A stretch of DNA of 64,000 bases from Hsuehochloa calcarea (taxonomy: Eukaryota > Streptophyta > Magnoliopsida > Poales > Poaceae), in the NCBI GenBank assembly GCA_036346395.1, contig CM070594.1, positions 16,029,385-16,093,384 on the forward strand, written 5' to 3'. This document shows positions 37,278 to 49,954 of the stretch, in pieces. Every line of letters starts with the position of its first letter. The stretch's first letter is position 1. The position numbers and the translations under genes are program-made. Below the pieces are notes generated by a model. It was given only the letters and a program-made list of their open reading frames with translations. It did not search any database and was not told where the DNA came from.

Positions 37278-38007
37278 TGTGTATCCCGACGAATCACTGG
37301 GCTTGATCCTGCCTGATTTCTGCAACTCTATGGAAAATTCGTCCAAACACACACTTAATTGATCCTCACGACCACAAGCTAAGATCGCCGAACCCTCACC
37401 TCAAATGAAAAGCAAGAACGACCCTTGTTCTCAATGCCCACCTCTGCTAAGCACAACAGAGAATCAAGCAAAGCTTTGAAAATATATTAAACGTGGTCCG
37501 AGGTTACAATAGGGTCTACCCCTATATATAGTGTCACTACTCCTCCTCATGGCTGGCCAAGAGGCCCTACCTATTCTAATTCGGATTTGGAGTCCTACTC
37601 CAATTCGACACATCCCAAAACAGTAAAAGGAAACTCGATTTTACAACCATCACATTGATTCGATCATATCTTTTGATCCAGAAGGAATTTTGAGTGAGGG
37701 AGGATCCGATCGGGCTTGAAGTTAGCTTTCCAACAAGCCCAAAAACACTCAAATCCGACTTCGTATGAGAAAGTTATGGCCTTTTTACTCCGGACTGTCC
37801 TGCTGATTCCGAATCCGAATTTGAGGCTGATTCCGAATCCGAATTGAATTCTGAGTTGATTCCGAATTTGAATTTGGTTGGGCTTGTGGAAGTATCGAAT
37901 TTGACTTGGATTCTGGGCTTCTTCTTCCTTGCTTGTCTCCCACAAGCTTCTCCTCCATTGTGATGACCTTTCTTCAAGAACAACCTCATATCCTTCATCT
38001 CCGCTCA
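37278..38007 (-). mobile_element. Ty1/copia-type LTR (copy B)
   Basis: Counterpart of 20826-21555 with the same TATA box (about 37522-37531, minus strand) and the GATTCCGAAT repeats (37804-37877). Confidence 0.55.
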
Positions 38008-39555
38008 TTATTGAATCTTAATCTAAGCACAAGCAAAACACTAGTTTTAGGTAGTATGAAATTCTCAACTAATTTAAAAGTAAATTCAAGGAACAGATTC
38101 AATTGCTGGATAAGCTTTTATTTTTCAACTCTTTAGTAAGCTCATGTTGTTCGAGGTATTTAATGAATTGAAAACATTATATGAAACAACGAGCTAAGGA
38201 TGTCCGATCATCCTCCCTTTCTTCAAAAAAGCCGCCCCCGACTTTTGATAGCCCGAAATATGCTAGATTTAAGAAAACAATGTATATGCATGGTATATGT
38301 ATGAATCAATTATTGTGTTCTTCTTGTTGTTTTGCACATTCGATAGCTCAAAATCATATTTCAAATTGCCCAACCGACTCATATGATAAAATTTAATCTT
38401 CCCAACATCAAAGTCAACTAAAGTGGGTGAAAACCAATTGATATCATTCCATGATTTAATCAACATTCGATTAGTTATACATTTAAGAGATAAAGAAGTA
38501 GGCATCATATTGCTGCTCTAAACAATAGACACTTGTATTTAAACCCATCTTAAAGAGACCGTGACATTGCTCAATAGGTGGTTTGCGAAAACATGTAATT
38601 TTAAATCAACAAGATTATCACCAGTAATGCATATTCGATAAACTTGAAACATGTTGTTGTCTACACCAAAATCTCCAATCAAATTGAATTTATATGTGTG
38701 TACGTAGCTATTTACTAGTGATTTTAAATGTAAAATTTCAAGAACCTTCTTAATAACACTAACTACCCTTTGGTTTATCGAATATGATATGACACAAAGA
38801 ATCATTAAGGATATTCTAGTAATAACTTCAGATGAGTAATCAATTCCATATTATGCAAATTAAACATATCAAATTTAGAACTTGGAATCATCAAAGGAAT
38901 AATGGAGTTTCGCTTAATGCGACCTTGTCTTGACGATCTATCGATTTAGTACCAATAGTGTTACCTTGATCGCCCTCCCTGCTTGTTGTAGGTGTATTGT
39001 AATATCATCATGTAACCACGGGTATCATGTGTTCCTCTCCAACCATGGTTATATCTTCATCTTTCTTCCAATGGTGAGGGCTCTTGAATGTCCAACTCCT
39101 TATTTGCTTGGTCCACTGCACAATGTGTGATACAACACTAGAAATAGAGTGTGTTGTTAGGTTCAAAAATAATCTTACTTATCCTATCATCTATCTCTCC
39201 TTTTCTTTTGGTGTATCTCTCACACTCTTAATTGGGATGCTCTCAACCTCGCATATGGTGGACTCACACACTCACTCTTTTTATCACTCTCACTCAATTT
39301 AGCTATGTGACTCTCATTCTCACATGGGTTTTGATACATCTCATCCTTGTAAGACTGGCCAAAGGGCACAACTACCACCAACCACGACCTCCTCACGTGT
39401 TAAGGGTTGTGACTGGGCAAGACTACTCATCACCCTCGAAGAAAAATTCCCATGCTCGATCTTCTTCTCAAGTGACACACCAAAGGATGAATTAGAACTA
39501 AAGAGCCCAGCAGATTTAATTGATGTGCTTGAATGTGTTTAAGTCTCTTTCCGCT
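38008..39555. other. Unassigned AT-rich stretch (copy B)
   Basis: Counterpart of 21556-23103; no gene recognised. Confidence 0.4.
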
Positions 39556-39888
39556 TCATAGCAATTTCACAAGATCTTGCACTACTAAAATATTCATCTT
39601 GAAGTGCAAAGAACGATCCGATAATTCAAGCCTCTTTGAAGTATGCCTTTCTTGATATGCACTAGTGATATTGGCACGGCGCATTGCATGGTTCAACTCA
39701 ATATAGTAATCTTTGACAACTTTGCATCCTTGTTTAATGCTCCACGGTCGTAGTAGTTCTCGCCATAATAGGATGGTATAAATTCTTCTCATGATGCTTT
39801 TAAATGACCCAAGATGTAATAAATCGCTTCCACCTAGTTGTTGCCACCAACTAAAGGCATAGTCCGTAAAAACAAAGTGGCCACTCAC
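39556..39888 (-). pseudogene. Retrotransposon gag remnant (copy B)
   Basis: Identical counterpart of 23104-23436 (AFSWWQQL ... KVVKDYYIELNHAMRR). Here it faces the plus-strand gypsy pol fragment 70 bp away, so the two pieces come from different insertions. Confidence 0.5.
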
Positions 39889-39958
39889 TTCCTTGGCTTC
39901 GATTCGAACTTATGGGATTCAAGCTCAACTCCATGTCTTGTACCCACTCAAGATACTT

Positions 39959-41520
39959 TGAGGCAAAGGAGGTGGTTGGAGTTGATCAAGGATTATGATC
40001 TTACTATTCAAGATCATCCGCAAGGCCAATGTTGTTGCGATGCTCTTAGTCGCAAGGCGACTCCTCGCTACTCTAGATTGCCTCATTGCTGATTTTGATC
40101 GCATGGGAATATCTTATTGTTATGCGGCACACTCATGTTGAGACTCGCTTGATTCCGAGTCACTATTCCTGCATCGGTGCGGAAGCACAACAGAGTGACC
40201 GGTTATTACAGGAGGTTAGGAAGGCCCGGATGAGGGCAAAGAGGGTGATTTTAGTATGGATGATTCGTACTTTGAGGTTTAAAGGTCGCTTTGCGTACGC
40301 AAGGGAGGTCAAAGATGATATTTTGAGGAAGGCACATCGCACTGCATAATCGCTCATCCCGTGAGACTAAGATGTATCGAGATCGAAAGTAATTTTTGGT
40401 GGAAAAGAATGAAGGTGGACATTGCTAACTATGTGGCTTCTGTGGTGTTTGTCGCAAGTGAAAGCCGAGCACAAGCGCCCCGCAGGTTGTTGCAACCTTT
40501 GGAGGTACCCTGGCCTTGGGATGATATCTCTATGGACTTTGTGGTGGCGTCCTCGCTCCCGCGAGGGAAGGATGCGCTTTGGGTAGTGGTGGATCGATTC
40601 AAGAAGTCTCAAGACTTCATTCCTATTCGCACGACAAATTCAAATGAGTGATCTAGCTCCTATTTATGTGCGTGAAATAGTAAGACGCATGGTGTGCCAA
40701 AGACCATCCTTCGACAGGACGCCAAGTTTGTCTCCAAGTTCGGGAGAGTCCTGCAGAGTGCATTGGGCACACATCTCCGCCTTAGTACTGCTTCACCCAT
40801 GCATGATGGGCAAGAGCGCATTATTCGACTTTGGAGGACATGTTGCATCTTGTGTTCTATCTTGAAGGGTAGTTGGGAGGACCACTCACTTGCGAGTTTG
40901 CTTATAATAATAGTTACCATTCCAAGATAGAGCCGGCCATTTGAGGTTCTCTATGGACGGAAGTGCGACGCCGCTTGTTGGGATGCATTGGAGAAAGGCA
41001 ATTTTGGGTCCGATCGATTCAAGACCGTGAGCGTGGCCATGGTGAGGCGTAATTTGTTGGCACCAAAGTAGAAAAAGTTATGCCGATATGAGAGGCGTGA
41101 TTTGAGTTTCGTGGGTGACCAGTGTCTTGAGAGTGTCTCCCACTAAAGGTATTGTTCGCCTGCACAAAGGGAAGCTTAGCCCGAGGTACGCTGGACCGCT
41201 TCGATTATTGCAAGAATTGGGAGTTAGCCTACCTGACTCGCCGAGTCCATGCGTGGAGTTCATAATGTGTTTCACGCCTCGATGCCGGAAAGTTTTTGAG
41301 AGATCCAGAGCATAAGATTTCATTAGAGCCCTGACTATTGAGCAAGACCTCAGCTGAGTGCGGCCCGCAAGATTCCGAGAGGGCTGGAGCGAGGCCCGAG
41401 GCACAAGACGCTGGTATACGCCAAGGTGCCGTGGACGATCACCGGAGAGGCGACTTGGGAGTTGGAGTCTCGCATGCGCGAGCAATACCCGAGTTGTTCA
41501 CGCTGCACGTGTTATTTAAT
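39959..41520 (+). pseudogene. Ty3/gypsy chromovirus pol, 3' part (RNase H end, integrase, chromodomain-like tail)
   Basis: Opens exactly at the LRQRRWLELIKDYDL block at the end of RNase H, continues through DALSRK, then integrase: a decayed zinc-binding region (40310-40480), PWPWDDISMDFV with the first catalytic Asp (about 40510-40545), a DAKFVSKF block with the second Asp (40720-40740), and SPRY(A)GP/VGDQ-type sequence at 41110-41220. It ends in EATWELE...MREQYPELF-like sequence (41445-41500), as in chromodomain-bearing (Tekay/Del-like) elements. Several frameshifts make it inactive. Everything upstream of RNase H (gag, protease, reverse transcriptase, 5' LTR) is missing at the duplication boundary. 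Confidence 0.9.
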
Positions 41521-41593
41521 TGTTTAATTTCAGAAGGTAGTTTTTATTTGAGTAGAACGCGAGTAGAATTCGGTCAATTCGTAAGGGGTAGAA

Positions 41594-43860
41594 TGTAATA
41601 ATCAAAAATAATATTAATATTAATAAAAGGCCTTAAGGGCCTGAGAGTAATTAAATTAATTAGTTAAAGAATTTAGGCTTGTGCGTAATTAAAGAATTTA
41701 GTATACGTGGAAATAGAATTTCAGAATTTTATGAGCTATATAAATAGATTTGTGGAATTTAGAAACCCTAGTATTTTCTTTTCCCACCCTAGCCGCAAGC
41801 CGATTGTTTTCATCCGCCGCTTCCGGGCGTGGTCAGGCCAAGAACCCCTCGCACGGCCGCGGTTTCGTAGGCGCCGAGCGATCGGATTCACCGATTGCTC
41901 AGGCCGTCTGAACGCCGCGGGACCCGCCGAAGTTGTCATTGCTCACGCTTGATTCCCACCGCTCGCCGCTGAAGTTGTGAACCCGCACGCTGGCCGCGTG
42001 CCGCCACCCCGAAAGCCGAGCTCTCGTGATCGCTGAAGGCGATCGATTTGCTGAAGCTCGGATCCCGCTCGGCCGATCACCAACGGCGAACGCCGCTACC
42101 GGAAGCTGCCAGGTCATTGCCGCGAGCTCCGAAGCATAATTGAGATTAAATCAAGGACTAATCTAGAGAGAAAGGCAAAAATTTTAGTGTTTTTGGCATT
42201 CTTCGTGTAATGATCTATTTTTTTATCTCTGCTTGTTGATTTAATTAGAGAGGGTCAGAATTTTCTAGTCGGCGCTGTAATAGATTGGTTTAGCCTGCGT
42301 CCGCTGAACGATTTATTCGGTACCTTAATGGCAAATTTTAGAAATGTCATCTACTAGTTAATTGTAGATAATTTCGATATCTTTCTATAGCATATTTAAT
42401 CATGTCAATCGGACAAGTAGATTTCGAGATATGATTTTCGAAGACCGCTGTTTTTCGGTTGTCGCCTTTCGCGCTGTTTTGGTAGACTGTAGGTTAAAAA
42501 TAGTAAATAGCTTAATTAGAGTTTTTGATCTACATGAAAGTTGTAGATAATTGTCCAATGGTTCTGTAGAATCTGAGAACGCGAATTTTGCTGAGTAAAA
42601 CAAAAGTTATGAATTTAGTAAGACTGCTGTTCCAAGCGGCAGACCGGCTTTCGGCTAAATACGGAGGGTTAGATGATTTAATTAGAAGACTGTGTAATCT
42701 AAGAAAATGTGGATAATTTTATAAAGAATCCAGAATGGGGTGGTTTGTTGTGATCGGACTTTTGAGTCAAAAGTTACGTCCGCTTTAGTAACAAGACAGC
42801 AATGGGTAGCTTTTCGCACCGAGTAACGTGGTATATTTGGGGACGGTAGGAGCGATGTCGATTGATTGTTGTTCTTATGATGCTGTAGCTTGTATTGAGA
42901 TTTGTGTATTTAATGTAGGAGAGGCGTCGTGATTTGTTGCCATCTCGCTAGCCAAATTGTGCGCGCAACTAGTAAAGGCAAGTGCATGATAGATGATGAT
43001 CATTGATCGATCATCGCTTTCTTTATCTTCTATTACCATTATTGTTGTGCTTTTATTCTGTTTAATTGCAAACAAATAATTGGTATGTTTATATCTTTGT
43101 TGATAAGCATGATGGAAAGTTGGATATGATGTTTATGATGGAGTTTGCATATTTTGCATACATAAGCATCTTTGATATGAGCAGTGATCATGAATGATCA
43201 CAACTCCACGGGAGTGGAGGAGGTCCCCGATCCTTATGGAGGAACGGGCTTGAGAGTGAATGTTGTCGCGAGCATTCACTCATGCTATACCGGTATACGC
43301 GAAAGAAGTGCATGTGGACATGTAGATTAGATTTGCATTGATACATGAGATTAATGGATGTGAATCAAATAGAAGTACCTGTGATGATAATGAAGTTATC
43401 GAATGCTGTTGGTTTATTATTGTTCGTTGTTTATGGATGTGTTTGCTGAGTCGTGGACTCACCCTTGCTCTATTGTTGTCTTTAGGTGATCTTCGAGGAT
43501 GCCGTAACTGAGAGCGAGTAGAGCACATGGACCACTTATGATCATTTACCTTCATAATCTTTTCATTCAGAATTGGATTACTCCTGGACATGTTAGAGGT
43601 TGAATAAAGTTTAGGACATCATTTGGACTAGACTATTTGCTTTATTAATTTGGATTCATTGGTTGATGCTATTTTGGATTATTTACCTGGTTATAATTCC
43701 CATTGCTTATTGATTGTCGCTTGATCCATAATTATGCTATCCTTCTTGTGGTCCATTGATATGATTGTCATTGCTTCCTTGCTGTAATTTTTATAGTGTC
43801 GTTAATTATTAGCCGAGAGAGAGTAGTGGTGGCATTCTAGGCCTGTTGGGTCGTGTTACA
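41594..43860 (+). mobile_element. 3' LTR of the chromovirus
   Basis: Begins TGTAATAATC right after a short purine-rich tract (AAGGGGTAGAA) downstream of integrase and ends GGGTCGTGTTACA, giving a TG...CA unit of about 2.27 kb, a usual size for Tekay/Del-type LTRs. It contains the family-typical GCTGAGTCGTGGACTCACCC block near 43446. Flanking duplication cannot be tested because the 5' LTR is absent. Confidence 0.8.
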
Positions 43861-44419
43861 TGCATGGTCGCATGCGCCATGCGCAGGATCTACATACGCA
43901 CGCACGCGCAGTGGTGTGTATGCCGCTCAGCATGGATCGTGACGATTGACCAAAAGAAGAGCTTGTACTACATGCATGCAATGTGACGTAGCTCGGACTG
44001 CCCACTCCGGGCCTCGTGGTCACCGCTGAGGTCGAGGGGCCTTGTACGCACGAGCTTGTACCGTAGAATTTTTACAAAATAATATTTAAAAATACAAAAA
44101 TAAATAGCCACTTAAAAATAATAAAAATATGTTCCACTGTGGTTGAATCAAGCATGCACTTCGTCTGGGTTGAATCGGCGATGTGTACCTTGCCCTCTTT
44201 CTGCCGCTACCTGACTTTCCTATCGCCGCTGAACTGACGGCAGAACTTCTCCTATAAAAACTTATTGAAACCCTAAAATTCGACACATGATTCATTTGTG
44301 TCAAAAACAGAGGAGGGAAGGGAGAAGAGTAGAGGCGAGAGAAGCTAGCGAAGGCCGCACCCTGGCGCCACCTGTGAGGTAATTTTTGAACCGAATGGAT
44401 TACATAGTTTTAGATGTAC
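43861..44419. other. Interval between LTR and MULE coding region
   Basis: Contains CATGCGCC/GCGCATGC-rich sequence (43861-43930). From about 44280 there is a purine-rich leader-like stretch ending in a splice-donor-like TGTGAG/GTAATT at 44378-44386, possibly the 5' untranslated exon of the MULE gene. No terminal inverted repeat was found. Confidence 0.4.
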
Positions 44420-47190
44420 TGGCCATGAGTGCAAGATGTTGTACATAATTCTTTTCAAGTGTAGTATTGTTTTAGATATACTGTTAATCGTGAAAATATT
44501 CTTCATGGTGCAAGACGTCAATTATGCTCTGACGCCATCAATTTCAAAATTTACTACGGTCCGGACTATCTCGAGGAACCATGGGATTTACCTACATTAT
44601 TTTCAATCGGCGGCCGTGCCTCGCCAAGAGCGTAGGGGCGATATGGGCGCAGAATGCGGTGGTTGTTTCATACATTCCAAGTGGACCGTGATGTGTATGA
44701 TCCGAGATTGTTGCCTTGCCCTCGAGCAACATAGCCAACATATTTGGAGTTAGTGCAACCAAGGAACAAAGTCATAGCACATATTCTACGCTGGCATGAG
44801 GGAGGTGGATTTGGTCCTTCTTGCTCAGCATATGCTAAGCCCATTCTTGCATCCGCATCGAACAAGAAGGGGTGGTGATGCCAAGAAGTCGATGATTTCA
44901 GCCACATCGACGCACACAAGACTCAAAGCTCCGGAGTTGATGATGTCGTCAACGAAGACCTCAAGAAGTAGCTACTTCGCCAAAGCGCATGCGGGCTTGC
45001 TGGCGAGGGTGAGGAGCCGAAGCCCTTGTGCAAAGGATGGCCGTAAATCTCGTGACTACAATACATTTGTTAGAAGATGAAGGATCCACGACGAATGATG
45101 TGGACCACCGCGCTTCATTCGAGTGGAACACGACAATTCGATAACCTCGCTGTCGATTTAAGGCCTCGCTTGTCAGGAAGTACGACTCGAGCGAGGTCGT
45201 AAGGAGTTGTGTACAAATACAAGGAGGTCGTGGCAGAGGCAATCAAATTCGATCTTGTCGCCGCAAAGACACATTCACAGCCGCAAGTCTAACCCAAGAT
45301 ACTACGACGGAATCACGAAATCGAGGGATGCCCTTAGCGAGTGCATGCATTTCAACTTGGCGGACACCCATCAAAGTGCTCTAAAGTAGTCCTACACACA
45401 TACGTCGTCGCTAAGTCAGTGCAGTCCCACTCCCACAAGAACCTTTCATCAGGCTTCATCGCCAACCTTATGTACGATGAGATCGTGAATAATCTTGATT
45501 TTGAGCCACGATCCATCATTCGTACGATTGAGGCAAGGTTTCAGTACACAATCAGCTATGTCAAGGCTTGGATGGCAAAACAGAAGGCAGTGGAATCAAG
45601 GTTCAGCACATTCGAGAATTCCTATCACAACCTCCCCAGGCTACTCTGAGTTATATAAGATAGGAATACGGGCACTCACGTCGATATCCAAGACGCACAC
45701 ATCCGGCGGGCCGATAAGAGAGTATCGCAATGAGCATTCTTCGCTTTGGTTCATCCATCAATGCATTCTGGTTCTGTCGTCCAATCTTGTGCGTAGATGT
45801 CACATTCCTGACTGGAAAATACAAGGGCTAGATACTGACCGCATTAGCAACGGATGGAAACAATCAAGTTCTTCCCGTGTCAATCGATTTTGTTGAAAGC
45901 GAGAACACAGATAGTTGGTTGTGGTTCCTGAAGAATGTGAGGATTTCAGGCTGTGGTTGTCCAAACATATGCATCATTCATGATCTACCGTGACTCCAAA
46001 GGCAATAACTCCACTACAACAAGGAGGTACAAACCATTTGCATATGCGGATTTGCAGAGCGTGTGGTCATGAGGTACTTGGGGCAAACTTCTACAAGGCT
46101 TCGCAACAAGAACTCGATGAACCTATTCAACCCTGTGTAAACTGCAATTATCACGAACTTTGAAGCACTCGAATATTCTTTATGAGCGACCAACACAAAG
46201 AAGGGAGGTAGCGAAAAGGGTCGCTTGCTGACCGACTGTGCCCCAAAGTATTGCCATGACTACCACGATGGTCCCACCGACAAGGAGGACCGGGCGAGGT
46301 GAAATGCTTCTCGGACTGGATTGAGCATGAGCCTAAGGAGAAGTTGCTGCTGCATGACAAGGGTGGTGCTCGATATGGCATCATGACAACCAATCGAGCT
46401 TAGGTTTACAAGTGGATCATGTGCGGCTCAAGGTGTCTCCCTTTGGTTGGTATTGTGAGGCAATTCTCCGCGGTACGACAAACTTTTTCGTTGATAGAAG
46501 CAACAACGCGATCGCCACCATGACAAATGACAGAGTACTCTACTCCGCTATGATCACCAAGTACATGGAGGAGAAGAACAAGAAGGGTGAGATGCATCGT
46601 GCATTCAAGATGGGCACAAGGGAGCTTCGCTTTGAGGTAATGTGCAGCGATAAAGGATGCCGCGGGACGAACCGTGAGAGAATTATCCACGAGTGCACGC
46701 TACGCCAATTTAGTTGCGCATGTACTTGCAACAAGCCCTTTTTCTCAGATAGGCCTTGCTCCCATGTCATGGTCGCATGTTCCACGGCGGCGCATCATCT
46801 CGGTAGTACATCTCGATTACTTCAACAAGGAGGCGTGATGCAAATATGGAGTACGGAGATGTATGGTTATACCGTGGTTAGCCATTTCACTAGTCATCCG
46901 AGCTGGGTGCAACTAATCTGGACCGCGGACATTGAAAGGTTGATGGGAAAGGTCGACCGACGATAGGTACGACGCATCAGGAATGACATGGACGGCGTGT
47001 CGGACATCGCATTTAAGAAGTGCTCCATTTGCAGGAGTCTCGGACACCTTCAAGAAATGTCCGACGAAATCCTCGGATGAAGGAGACATTGGCACTCCAG
47101 ACGCGCCGCTGGGACCTCATTCGCCACCGACTGAGGTAGTTTACATGGGGACGTTGATGCCACCGCTAGGAAAGTATGGAAAGTTGTAAT
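44420..47190 (+). pseudogene. MULE (MuDR-type) transposase, degenerate
   Basis: Blocks in order: N-terminal decayed part (44500-45300). A YVKAWMAKQKAVESRF-like segment (45557-45605), the conserved start of the MULE core. VDVTFLTGKYKG-like sequence with the first acidic residue and DGNNQVLPVSIAFVE (45795-45895). A CIIHD block (45970-45985) for the second acidic position. An ANFYKAFRNKNSMNLF stretch (46085-46130). A 184-residue open frame (46412-46966) carries the SWIM zinc finger CTCNKPFFSDRPCSHVM (near 46724-46775). A CSIC...GH...KKCP zinc knuckle follows at 47019-47070, split by a frameshift. The enzyme family excises and inserts Mutator-like elements. Many frame breaks argue against activity. 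Confidence 0.85.
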
Positions 47191-47974
47191 ATGTGATTGC
47201 CAATGTTCTAGAATATCACTTTTATTTGTAAAAACTAAGTGTTATGATGTTTTGCTCAATGTTATGTAATATCGCGTGACATGTCATAGTTTTGAGTAAT
47301 GACAAATTCACATGATTTTATTTTCCTTACCAAGCAGCATCTAAACCAAGAGACATGATCTTAACTTCTGGCCAATTTACTCAATGGACCGATGATGGTT
47401 CGCTAATTGCTTTAACTTCACCAAAAATACATTAGAGTCCACAAACCAAGAACATTACACGTGTTCACATGGTATGATGGTTCGACTAATTGCTTTAGTC
47501 ATCCTTGCTACTACTACGTACACTAGGACACAAGCATCCGAGCATGTAAGTATAAATGTCTTTAGGAGATAGTAAAAACATGGCGGGTAGGACGGGCTAC
47601 TACGGAATGGCCCAACCTATTACGTGGATCGGGCCATTTACCCTTCCTTCGAAGTTCGGCGTTGTACTCCTCGCCGGCCTCCTCGCTTTGGCCGCTATTC
47701 CTCTTTTCTCGCTGCCTCACTAACACATCGAGATGAGCTTTCGCCTCCGACGGATACGGCCGCTTTGCTCATCGCTGTGGTGCTCCTCCTCCCAGATCTC
47801 ATAGTCCCTTTTGGCATCCCACTCTTGTAGTCCATACGCCCATCGGTCGCGTGGGTGGATCTCTTGTTCGATCCGCTAGCGGTAGCTATAGCCGCAAAGC
47901 TAAATCATTGGTCACGTCACGCGCAAAGTCTGTCTCATTGGGTCACGCACGACAAAGTCAGTAGTCGATACCAA
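47191..47974. other. 3' flank of the MULE coding region
   Basis: AT-rich untranslated-like sequence to about 47560, then a GC-richer block (47620-47960) without a recognisable product. Confidence 0.4.
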
Positions 47975-48262
47975 CATTACTCAAACGAACAAGACTAAAC
48001 CAAGAAGACTCAAAACAAATAGTACTCAAACCTATAGTACCAAGCCCACTGACTAAACGAACAAGATAAACTAATAGTACTAAATCTACAAGACTAAAAT
48101 GAACAAAGACTAAACCTACAATACTCAAAATGAATAGTATTCGAAACGAACAGTACATGAAACCTACAGTACTCGAAGCTAGCGGTACTCAAAACGAACA
48201 GTGCTCGAAAACGAACAGTACTCGAAACGAACCATTCTCGAACCCTACAATACTCGAAAAGT
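47975..48262. repeat. Degenerate minisatellite, ~16-18 bp unit
   Basis: About 16 copies of a unit close to ACTCGAAACGAACAGT, with variants ACTCAAACCTATAGT and ACTAAACCTACAA. The copies are more regular towards the right end (48150-48240). It lies between the MULE transposase and the plant-mobile-domain-like remnant, as internal arrays of large MULEs often do. Confidence 0.75.
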
Positions 48263-48379
48263 GTGCACACCAAAAAAGATAATGAAACACTATATTACCA
48301 TTACTATAGTTGTACAAAATTTAATATTTACATGACATCTACTGGCGACTCTGTGTCAACCCGTCGTGCGTCGCGCTAG

Positions 48380-49320
48380 TGCTAGTACGTCAAAGGATAA
48401 GGCGGTGACGTACCTGATCGGCGCGAGGAGCCGGAGGTGGTGTGGCAACGTCGAGGTCCGGCATCGATAAGGTCGACTTCGCGCACTGCGCACCGAGAGG
48501 CCGGTCCTGGGGAAGTGGAAGTCCTCGTGAATATATCATTGTACGACAAGTCCGTTCGTCCCAACTCGGTGCATGACCTGTGAAACATTACGTTACACAT
48601 GCAATCATAGGAAAACAATGAAATCAAATAAGGTAGTCATACCTGAGGGTACAAGCAGCTGCGAACATCTCTGCGTACTCCTGCCCTGTGTATTGGTGGA
48701 ACTGAAGACCTACAAGAGAAGATTGTAGTTAGTAACTAGTGGGGTACGAAATAAAGTAGCGGAGGTGAATGTGTCATGCTCACCTGTAGACTGTCCCGAG
48801 GAGCTCCCACCACGGTGCCACGAGGGCCTGCCCACCACGTCTGGGGGAGGAGCCCGTGGTCGTGAGCCAACATGGTCGCCTCGCCCACGCACCGGTGAAT
48901 GTGTCCTCGACCTCAATAAGTCGCGATCTAGATCCCTTACCTAGCCTTCTCCGTGATATGCTCACAACTCAAGGATCTCCCGTGTAGATCCACCGCACAC
49001 GTAATCAACAAGTTGAAAACCTAAATCTAGCTAATTAAATATGAAGTACCGATCGCTGAATACCTACCACGCGTTGGAATGCGAGTCCGCCGTGTGGGGT
49101 ACATGTCGATGTCGCACTCGTGTGGTGGTGGGTCGACCATGACCCGACGCATAAGCCTCGTCCGACCGTCGATCTGGTCCATGTACTCCTTGTACGCCCG
49201 GTCGTAGGAGCATCCTCGAAGACGACGTCCGATGAGTCACGGCGCCCGATCTTCCGATAGGTTCGATTTGGTTCGTCGTGAGGACGTTGACGCTTTGAGG
49301 CTTCCGACCAACGATCGCCA
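48380..49320 (-). pseudogene. Plant-mobile-domain-like remnant, probably MULE-associated
   Basis: Minus-strand exon-like pieces. 49064-49230 reads, with one frame change, like YKEYMDQIDGRTRLMRRV followed by Pro/His-rich sequence. A piece around 48660-48730 has LQFHQYTGQEYAEMF-like residues, and 48382-48627 encodes a Ser/Arg/Pro-rich tail. Tryptophan/tyrosine-rich blocks followed by such tails are usual for the plant mobile domain proteins carried by MULEs and gypsy elements. The match is loose and no catalytic motif is visible, so the call is tentative. Confidence 0.35.
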
Positions 49321-49329
49321 CCGCAATTC

Positions 49330-49954
49330 GCTACACCGCACGCTCGTCGTTATCGACCACGCTTGCACGTGATCGACCTTACCAAGGTTATTGTTCCCGC
49401 AAGCAATCGAAGCAACTCACAAGAACAAGGTAGATGCAATCGAATTGTATTGCGGATATGGATGAAGTTTACAAGTGGGGTTCTCAAACCGATAATCGCG
49501 AAACCGCAATTGGCGTAATAATATAAGAAAAACCCACCCTAAACTATGCACCATCGATATATATAGGAAAACGTGAGGAGGTCGACCTAGGGTTGTGCGT
49601 AGAGGATGAAGCGACACAACGGACTCGACCTCGCCACGCTTACAAAGTCTTATTAGTTTCAAACGGTGACGCAAGCACCTTGTGTTGCGTATTTCGGTCG
49701 AAGATCGGTCGTAGGACGGTCCTAGGGTGGTCTTGAGGAGTCCATGCTATCTTTGGTCGTAGATTATGTCCAACGAGTCATCGTGCTCGCTACGGTCGTA
49801 GATTGCTCCAATCGAATCAACTAGTCGTAGGTCTTCTTGTAGTGGTCGAGACCTCGCGAACTGTCGTGGACCTTCTTGAACGGTCGTAATACTAGATTCC
49901 GAGTACAAGTAAATCATCTCTATTAGGCAAGATCATAGAGTTCTCAAAATACAC
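49330..49954 (-). mobile_element. Probable 3' LTR region of the minus-strand gypsy element
   Basis: Directly downstream of the pol stop codon on the minus strand. It has a TATA-like CCTATATATATCG at about 49553-49566 (minus strand) and repeated GGTCGTAG motifs at 49690-49890. Exact LTR ends were not established, because no matching 5' LTR is present in the window. Confidence 0.45.

Larger units (their letters stand above)
23773..39958. repeat. 16.2-kb direct duplication, copy B
   Basis: Near-identical to 7315-23506. Differences seen are mostly one-base homopolymer indels, a few substitutions (for example in 32440-32570 and 32905-32960) and changes in the AT repeat. At its right end it abuts truncated Ty3/gypsy pol, whereas copy A abuts the spacer. 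Confidence 0.97.
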
